A stretch of 64,000 bases of DNA, from positions 1-64,000 of the forward strand of contig JALRDA010000131.1 in NCBI GenBank assembly GCA_023257145.1. Direction: 5' to 3'. Source of the stretch: Candidatus Saccharimonadia bacterium. GTDB lineage: Bacteria > Patescibacteriota > Saccharimonadia > Saccharimonadales > Saccharimonadaceae. The position numbers and the translations under genes were made by a program. The notes beneath the pieces were generated by a model. That model was not told the origin of the DNA, made no database searches, and was given only the letters and a program-made list of their open reading frames with translations. Below are positions 58,730 through 64,000 of the stretch, piece after piece. How positions within the stretch are numbered: the stretch's first letter is position 1; each line of letters opens with the position of its first letter.

Positions 58730-58969
58730 CTATGGCTGGTTTTCTAGGTGAAAGGTCGTATCTTCTTGGGCGAAATGTACAAGTGCTGCCTCGCCTAGTT
58801 TCGAAAGCGACAGACGCTCAACGAGCATTTGCTCGGCGCGGGCGGTTGGCCTGGTGAAATTTACTTCTTGGTGACCCTTTTGCTGGGTAAGCGTGTATTC
58901 GCCGATTTTATGTGCCGCAAACCTGGTTGCCGTAACGGGGTCGATAAGGGGGAGTGTTTCTTTTGTCAT
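58730..58969 (-). CDS. Small orphan protein
   Basis: 79 residues, hydrophilic; not recognised. It contains RPTARAEQMLVERLSL and a His-rich tail. The upstream sequence (minus strand) shows TTGACA near 59008 with a weak -10. No ribosome site. It stands between the DUF5663 gene and hsp20. Confidence 0.45.
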   Translation of the reverse strand: MTKETLPLIDPVTATRFAAHKIGEYTLTQQKGHQEVNFTRPTARAEQMLVERLSLSKLGEAALVHFAQEDTTFHLENQP

Positions 58970-59057
58970 TTTTATTTCTTACACGATAGTGTGTATTTCT
59001 ATTGTCAATCTACTTTATCATAAGTATTATAAAAAGTCAATCTGTGCGACTAAGAGC

Positions 59058-59094
59058 ACCTTAAATGACGCTCATCGCGAGCGTCATTTAAGGT
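59058..59094 (-). terminator. hsp20 terminator
   Basis: 16-bp perfect arms (59058-59073, 59079-59094) with a five-base loop; the minus-strand end of hsp20. Confidence 0.85.
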
Positions 59095-59103
59095 CGGGAT
59101 TGG

Positions 59104-59535
59104 TTACTTGTGCGATTTGCTTTTAATGGCAATTTTCTTAGGCTCTGGAAGAGGGGTGAGTGGAACGGTGACCTTTAGGATGCCGTCGTCTAAATGTGCT
59201 TGAATCGCATCCGCATCAGCACGTTTAGGTAGCTGGATGCGGCGATAAAAACTACTGCTACTTTCGCGCACAACGTACTTTTTGCTTTTGTCCTCTTCTT
59301 TTTCGTGGCGTTCTGCTTGGATGACAAGCGCGCCTTCGTCGACTTGTATGTGTACGTCCTGTTCGTTAAAGTTCGGCAGGTGTGCCTCGACGACCATATG
59401 ATTGTTATCGTCGGTGTAGACGTCGGTAGTGGGGATGGTAACCCCTTTTAGTGGTGACATCCAGTCATCACTAAAAAATTGTTTTTGCAAAGCATTTAGC
59501 TCGGCAAACGGATCATAGCGCATTAGTTTATCCAT
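59104..59535 (-). CDS. Small heat shock protein Hsp20
   Basis: 143 residues. Alpha-crystallin domain (about 35-130) with VEAHLPNFNEQDVHIQVDEG, a Pro-rich hinge, and the C-terminal IxI-type motif KIAIK. It holds unfolding proteins in oligomers. AAAGGAG precedes ATG 59535. The promoter is overlapped by a CIRCE-like element, so HrcA-type heat control is likely. Confidence 0.93.
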   Translation of the reverse strand: MDKLMRYDPFAELNALQKQFFSDDWMSPLKGVTIPTTDVYTDDNNHMVVEAHLPNFNEQDVHIQVDEGALVIQAERHEKEEDKSKKYVVRESSSSFYRRIQLPKRADADAIQAHLDDGILKVTVPLTPLPEPKKIAIKSKSHK

Positions 59536-59602
59536 TATATTTTCTCCTTTCGTTAAATTAGTTAATGTAACGTTCGAGAGAAGCTATAACGCTTCTATAT
59601 CT

Positions 59603-59632
59603 AGTATAAAATCGCTAGCACTCCATCGTCAA
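59603..59632 (-). promoter_or_regulatory. hsp20 promoter
   Basis: On minus strand TTGACG (59632-59627), 18-base spacer and TATACT (59608-59603). The -35 lies in the loop of the CIRCE-like repeat. Confidence 0.78.
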
Positions 59633-59641
59633 GAGCGCTAG
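59615..59641. promoter_or_regulatory. CIRCE-like HrcA operator
   Basis: CTAGCACTC (59615-59623), nine bases, GAGCGCTAG (59633-59641). It agrees with 15 of 18 arm bases of consensus TTAGCACTC-N9-GAGTGCTAA and has the right spacer. It covers the hsp20 -35 box and abuts the helicase promoter. Confidence 0.85.
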
Positions 59642-59670
59642 TTAGGGTTTTTAACCATATGCGGTACAAT
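59642..59670 (+). promoter_or_regulatory. Helicase promoter
   Basis: TTAGGG (59642-59647), 17-base spacer, TACAAT (59665-59670), six bases before ATG 59677. Confidence 0.6.
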
Positions 59671-59676
59671 AAAAGC

Positions 59677-62004
59677 ATGACAACTGACACAACAGGTTTT
59701 ACAGATCAACTACCTGTATTTGATTTTCGACAAACTATCCTAGACGCAGTAGATGCCCATCAAGTCACCATTGTTACAGCGGAAACGGGTGCCGGCAAAA
59801 GTACGCAAATTCCTCAATACTTAATGGATCATGGCTATGAGAAGGTGATCGTTACGCAGCCGCGTATTTTAGCCGCACGCAATCTGTCTGCGCGAGTGCG
59901 CGAAGAGTGGGCTATCCACACAGGCAGGGATAGTGATGACCTGATCGGGTATCGTACAGCTCATGAGCGAAACGACGGGCCCGATACGACAATCCTATAC
60001 TGCACAGACGGACTACAGTTGGTGCGTGAAATTACTGGCAGCGGGACGAGTACGCGTCAAATTCTTGTACTGGATGAGGTGCATGAATGGAACGAAAATA
60101 TGGAAGTGCTCGTTGCATGGGCGAAAAAACGTTGCCAAGAAGAGCCGAATTTCAAAGTGGTTGTTATGAGCGCGACAATTGAAGTTGATACCTTGGCTGC
60201 ATATTTTAATGGCGCCGCAACGATTGCTGTGCCTGGTCGAAGCTTCGACGTAGCCAAGCGCAGCGGACGCGACGTCGTCACTGAGATTATCAACGCCATA
60301 GATTCAGCAAGAAATATGTTAGTGTTTTTGCCGGGCAAGGCTGAAATTGAAAGTGTCGCATCGATGATCAAAACAAAAGCAGCGTCTGCAGGCGTTCCTG
60401 TCATTCCGCTTCACAGCCAATTAGAGGCATCGACGCAGCAACAGGCATTTGCAAATTACCCGAATGGGAAGATTATCCTTTCGACGAATATTGCACAGAC
60501 AAGTGTCACGATTGACGATATTGATGTCGTGATCGACTCAGGATTAGCTCGCCGCAGTGAAGTGCGAAACGGTGTTGAGGGGCTTTTTATCTCACAGATT
60601 TCGCAGGCAGATTGCTTGCAGCGAGCGGGGCGAGCGGGTCGTACGAAACCCGGTGAATACATATTGGCACCCCTTGATGATATGCCATGCCTAGTTTTCG
60701 AGGAGCGTCCCGAGTATGCCACACCTGAAATACTACGAAAACACATTGACCGGCTGACCTTGCGGCTCGCGAATGTCGGTATCGATATCGAAATGCTGGA
60801 ATTTTACCATGACCCAAGTAACCGAGCGATTAAAATGGCGAAGCATACACTACGAAGTTTGGGTGCTATGACGCCATCGGGTGAGGTGACGAGCGTTGGA
60901 CGGCAAATGGAGCGGTTTCCGGTCGAGTCAAACTTTGCGCGCATGCTTGTTGAGGTATCTCAGTACGATGCGACCTTGCAGGCAAAATTGGCGGCGATAA
61001 TTGGCATTCAGGAAGTTGGCGGGATTGTTAAGGGTGGGACGCGGTTTAGTGGCTGGCGTAAATATACCAAGCAGACACGCTCGGATATGATTGCGCAGTA
61101 TGATGTGTACTTAGCGTTTGATCAGATAGACCCGGAACTCTACGAAGAACTTGGTATTATCAGCAAGAACGTTGCAAAAGCAGAAGAGGTGATTGAACGG
61201 CTTCACCGCGATTTGGGACTGGAAGGAACAGCGCTTAGCCCCGTGCAACCTGATGAGGTTGAGCGATTGCTGCTATGTATCATAGCCGGTCAAATTGATC
61301 AGCTCTGGATGGTTGAGGGTGATGGTGTTGTCATTCACCTGATGAATAAAAGCAAGCGCGAACTATCGAGTAGTACCGTAGTGACAAATCCTAAATTGAT
61401 TGCGGGAACGCCATTTGACCTGCAGATTCAGACGCAAAAGGGTGACCTTGAAACGCTTCATCTTGTGCAGGGAGTTACCGAAGTAAACCCTAAGTGGCTG
61501 CAAGTGCTCGCACCTCAGCTGTTTAGCGTCCGTCAAGGTAAAACCTATTTCGACAGCCGTCGCGGTGCGTTAGCAACGCGACAACTTGTTCGGTTTAATG
61601 GTCGAACAATTGAGGGTGGTGGCGAGGCGCTGACGCCGCGTAATACTCATGATAAGCGTATGTTCAGTGAACTGTATGGGACTTGGATTTACGAGCGATT
61701 AGAGACCGAGCGACGTCATTTGCAGCGCGGATATAGTCGACGCATTCCAATGATTCCGCTGCGTCAGATTCAGCAAAAAGTAAGAGCAATTGCTGGTCAT
61801 GCGGTATCGCTCGACGAGCTGAGTGATTATCAACGAGAAGATTTGGCAAAGCTCCAGAAGCTAGAAACGTATTTAGGAGATGCGTTTGTGTCGAAGGTAA
61901 AAACAAACCGTCATAACAATGATGATCGGCAAATAGACCATCATGCTCGTCGTTCTTGGAAACCGCAGCATAAACGAAAGTACGATCGTCGCCGAGGGCG
62001 CTAG
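59677..62004 (+). CDS. DEAH-type RNA helicase (HrpA-like)
   Basis: 775 residues. Motif I GAGKST near 41, motif II LDEVHEW (DEVH form) near 130, SAT, and QRAGRAGR near 310, followed by the winged-helix and ratchet domains (HA2) and a C-terminal basic region with RRSWKPQHKRKYDRRR. It probably unwinds RNA in translation or decay. ATG 59677 is preferred over ATG 59659, which lies inside the promoter. Confidence 0.9.
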   Translation: MTTDTTGFTDQLPVFDFRQTILDAVDAHQVTIVTAETGAGKSTQIPQYLMDHGYEKVIVTQPRILAARNLSARVREEWAIHTGRDSDDLIGYRTAHERNDGPDTTILYCTDGLQLVREITGSGTSTRQILVLDEVHEWNENMEVLVAWAKKRCQEEPNFKVVVMSATIEVDTLAAYFNGAATIAVPGRSFDVAKRSGRDVVTEIINAIDSARNMLVFLPGKAEIESVASMIKTKAASAGVPVIPLHSQLEASTQQQAFANYPNGKIILSTNIAQTSVTIDDIDVVIDSGLARRSEVRNGVEGLFISQISQADCLQRAGRAGRTKPGEYILAPLDDMPCLVFEERPEYATPEILRKHIDRLTLRLANVGIDIEMLEFYHDPSNRAIKMAKHTLRSLGAMTPSGEVTSVGRQMERFPVESNFARMLVEVSQYDATLQAKLAAIIGIQEVGGIVKGGTRFSGWRKYTKQTRSDMIAQYDVYLAFDQIDPELYEELGIISKNVAKAEEVIERLHRDLGLEGTALSPVQPDEVERLLLCIIAGQIDQLWMVEGDGVVIHLMNKSKRELSSSTVVTNPKLIAGTPFDLQIQTQKGDLETLHLVQGVTEVNPKWLQVLAPQLFSVRQGKTYFDSRRGALATRQLVRFNGRTIEGGGEALTPRNTHDKRMFSELYGTWIYERLETERRHLQRGYSRRIPMIPLRQIQQKVRAIAGHAVSLDELSDYQREDLAKLQKLETYLGDAFVSKVKTNRHNNDDRQIDHHARRSWKPQHKRKYDRRRGR

Positions 62005-62029
62005 CGTCGAACCTCTGTGCTTGCATAAG

Positions 62030-62038
62030 TGGTATAGT
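62030..62038 (+). promoter_or_regulatory. Extended -10 of ABC operon
   Basis: TGG followed by TATAGT (62033-62038). Confidence 0.5.
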
Positions 62039-62075
62039 AGATATAGCAATAAATTCGTTGGGGGAGCAGTGGATA

Positions 62076-62798
62076 GTGATTGAGATTAAAAATGTATCAA
62101 AGACATATGGAAAAAAACATACGTCGTTTACTGCACTGAATGATATTAGCGTGACGATTCCAGATGGAGCAAGTGTTGCGATCATCGGAAAGTCAGGTAG
62201 CGGTAAAAGTACTTTGATGCATGCAATGAGCGGATTGGATCGTCCGACTGCAGGTGAAGTGATCATTGATGGACAGGACATCTTAAAGTTGAAACAAAAA
62301 GATGTCGACCGGTTCCGCTCTGCCAAGATGAGTTTTATTTTTCAAAGTTTTTTCGTTCAGGCAAATGAAAGTTGCTACGACAATGTAAGTTTGCCACTTG
62401 AAATTGCTCAGGTGCCAATGCGTAAACGACGTGAAATGATAGAATCAACACTTGAATCAGTTGAACTGCTCGACAAGCTAAAATCTCGAGCGCGCGATTT
62501 ATCGGGCGGACAGAAGCAGCGCTTGGCAGTGGCACGAGCAATCGTAAATCAGCCCCGCATCCTGTTTGCGGACGAACCCACTGGTAATTTGGATAGTACG
62601 ACTGGTGAGAAAATCGAGGATTTATTGTTTGACTACAATAAGCAAAGCGGCTGTACGCTGATTATTGTGACGCACGACCCGGATTTGGCGGCAAAATGCG
62701 ATATGCGTATTTATATCAAAGATGGAGTCATCGATTCTGTTGTCAAAGCACCAAAGCAAACAGCCAAGATGGACGAGAAGTCGGAAGGGGAGCAATAA
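62076..62798 (+). CDS. ABC exporter ATP-binding protein (MacB/LolD type)
   Basis: 240 residues. Walker A GKSGSGKST near 42, signature LSGGQKQR near 146, Walker B ILFADEPTG near 165, and the switch His in VTHD. GTG 62076 is 10 bases after GGGGGAG. It powers the permease that follows. The class moves peptides, lipoproteins or drugs out of the cell. Confidence 0.93.
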   Translation: MIEIKNVSKTYGKKHTSFTALNDISVTIPDGASVAIIGKSGSGKSTLMHAMSGLDRPTAGEVIIDGQDILKLKQKDVDRFRSAKMSFIFQSFFVQANESCYDNVSLPLEIAQVPMRKRREMIESTLESVELLDKLKSRARDLSGGQKQRLAVARAIVNQPRILFADEPTGNLDSTTGEKIEDLLFDYNKQSGCTLIIVTHDPDLAAKCDMRIYIKDGVIDSVVKAPKQTAKMDEKSEGEQ

Positions 62799-62799
62799 G

Positions 62800-64000
62800 A
62801 TGAAGATTAGAGATACTATCCGTCGTGCGGGCCGAAGTTTACGACAGGCGAAGGCGCGGACACTTCTAACAAGTCTTGCGATCGGCGTCGGTGCATTTAC
62901 GATTACTTTGGCATTTGCGGCCGGTGAGGGAGGACGACAGTATGCTGCAGACATCGTGAGTGCGAATACTAACGAGCGTGAGCTCTATGTCCAGATGAAG
63001 CCGGATGATTCTGCAGATCCAACTGCACCGAAAGAATACTCTGACGACCCTACTATGCAGTATGGTGGCGGATTTAGTGTGAAATTACTGGGCCAGAAAG
63101 ACATTGAGAAACTAGAAGCTATCGCAAATGTCGATGATGTCACGCCATACTATAACGTCACGGCAAAGTATATAACCGCACCAAATCAAAAAAAGTACAC
63201 GATTGGTGTTGAGACGTTTCAGCCTGCCGTAAAATTGGAATATGCAGCAGGTGGTGGAATTACTAAAAAAGGAACAGTAGTTATTCCTGATAGCCTTCGA
63301 GAGGCGCTTGGATTTGACTCAGCGCAGTCGGCGATAGGAAAGACAGTGACGATAGCGGTCAATCAGGGGTCGCAAGATGTGCTGCAGCAGGCAGAAGTAC
63401 TACGTAATCTCGAGGTTGTTGGCGTCAACGAACCCTCGTCGCTTGCTGTAGCCGATGGAAGCGGAAGTGTACGGATTGATCGTGAAACGGCTCGCGAGCT
63501 GTACGAAATAATTAATCAGGGCACGACCAACGAACAGGCTTATATGGCTGCAACAGTCGTAGCGAAAGACGGTGTTGATGTTGCGAGCGTGAAAAAAGCG
63601 ATTAACGCTGCGGGAAACTACGATGCGCAAACGGCGGAAGATGCAATGAGTTTCTTGTTTCAATTTATAAACGTCTTGCAGGGTATACTGCTTGGGTTTG
63701 GTGCGCTCGCTGTGTTGACATCGATATTTGGCATCATTAATACGCAGTATATTAGCGTCCTTGAACGAACCCAGCAAATTGGGCTGATGAAAGCACTTGG
63801 CATGAGGCGTCGTGACGTTGGCCGCTTATTCCGCTACGAAGCGGCATGGGTGGGATTCTTGGGCGGAGCTATCGGTGCCGGCATGGCGGTCGTTGTAGGT
63901 GCGGTTGCCAATCCATACATTAGTGACGCCTTAAAGCTTGACGATACCAACCTCCTGATTTTTCAGCCAGTAGCGGTAGGCGGGGTTATCATGGGGCTTA
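62800..64000 (+). CDS. MacB/FtsX-type ABC permease, cut by window end
   Basis: At least 400 residues, no stop reached. First helix near 20-45 (SLAIGVGAFTITLAFAAG), a large outer MacB_PCD-type domain (about 45-285), then the FtsX core starting with ILLGFGALAVLTSIFGIINT (near 288-310) and the coupling loop LERTQQIGLMKALGMRRRDV. GGAAGGGGAG precedes ATG; it starts one base after the ATPase gene. The last helix or helices lie outside the window. Confidence 0.92.
   Translation, partial: MKIRDTIRRAGRSLRQAKARTLLTSLAIGVGAFTITLAFAAGEGGRQYAADIVSANTNERELYVQMKPDDSADPTAPKEYSDDPTMQYGGGFSVKLLGQKDIEKLEAIANVDDVTPYYNVTAKYITAPNQKKYTIGVETFQPAVKLEYAAGGGITKKGTVVIPDSLREALGFDSAQSAIGKTVTIAVNQGSQDVLQQAEVLRNLEVVGVNEPSSLAVADGSGSVRIDRETARELYEIINQGTTNEQAYMAATVVAKDGVDVASVKKAINAAGNYDAQTAEDAMSFLFQFINVLQGILLGFGALAVLTSIFGIINTQYISVLERTQQIGLMKALGMRRRDVGRLFRYEAAWVGFLGGAIGAGMAVVVGAVANPYISDALKLDDTNLLIFQPVAVGGVIMGL

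Noticed and set aside
61664..62326. 220-residue minus-strand frame
   Set aside because: Overlaps the helicase end and the ABC start, both strongly supported; no promoter or ribosome site on the minus strand.
1..64000. Recoded TGA (Gly in SR1/Gracilibacteria)
   Set aside because: TGA acts as a proper stop in clear genes such as the LPXTG gene, and no frame needs TGA to be read through.
1..64000. CRISPR arrays, IS elements, rRNA and tRNA genes
   Set aside because: No regular direct repeats, transposase-like frames or conserved rRNA/tRNA cores were seen in any intergenic stretch.

Overview
The window reads as a chromosome segment of a small-genome Candidate Phyla Radiation bacterium, most likely Candidatus Saccharibacteria (TM7). 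This is inferred from the gene set, not from a database match. There is a streamlined translation and division core, a bare type IV pilin, an LPXTG protein, RCC1-repeat, CAP and lamin-tail surface proteins, orphan small proteins of the DUF5663 type, and an Actinobacteria-style ultrashort-stem T-box. TGA works as a stop codon throughout, which argues against the recoded SR1/Gracilibacteria lineages. No rRNA, tRNA, CRISPR array, IS element or replication origin was found. No gene-free stretch exceeds 300 bases; the longest (22472-22716, 26178-26433, 1-243) hold a T-box leader, a terminator plus promoter, and a terminator plus promoter.

Layout. 244-5246: KGG stress protein, a metallopeptidase and ROK kinase on the minus strand, an LPXTG-anchored protein, then rpsA and infB. 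5364-11115: a 617-residue membrane orphan and a DUF5663 protein, then minus-strand fmt, def and priA. 11145-13800: degenerate phosphoribosyltransferase, winged-helix regulator, recJ. 13822-18557: orphan gene, type IV pilin, rpsU-yqeY-adk-map, a DUF2306 membrane protein, murI. 18621-22471: ftsA-ftsZ-nrdR (without zinc cysteines), a thioredoxin-fold protein and VKOR. 22472-26177: isoleucine T-box leader, Nudix protein and ileS.

26434-28040 is a compact SipW-type secretion locus: a GC-rich CalY/TasA-like substrate, a second secreted protein and a His-type signal peptidase. 28176-36244 is mainly a surface-protein region: amidohydrolase, membrane proteins, a zincin, two proteins sharing a C-terminal WYWW signal, a CAP protein, and an accessory patch of two small orphan genes. 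36324-41740: rplU, a secreted seven-bladed RCC1 propeller, parA-parB and lepB. 41846-47929: an LCP ligase, an HtrA protease, then minus-strand prmC, prfA and rpmE. 48067-56196: rpsB-tsf, orphans, frr, a nucleotidyltransferase, uppS, rseP, a CPBP protease and proS; this is the classical tsf-frr-uppS-rseP-proS cluster without pyrH, cdsA and dxr. 56293-64000: greA, lysS, two minus-strand orphans, hsp20 under a CIRCE-like operator, a DEAH-type helicase and an ABC exporter cut by the window end.

How it works together. Most of the window is translation (S1, IF2, S21, L21, L31, S2, EF-Ts, RRF, RF1 and its methylase, Ile/Pro/Lys synthetases, Fmt/Def/Map) and division (FtsA/Z, ParA/B). The rest builds and polices an exported surface: signal peptidases, HtrA, RseP, VKOR, LCP, and anchored proteins suited to life on a host cell. 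Many genes start 5-9 bases after a -10 box, so leaderless mRNAs look common, while operon-internal genes carry Shine-Dalgarno sites.
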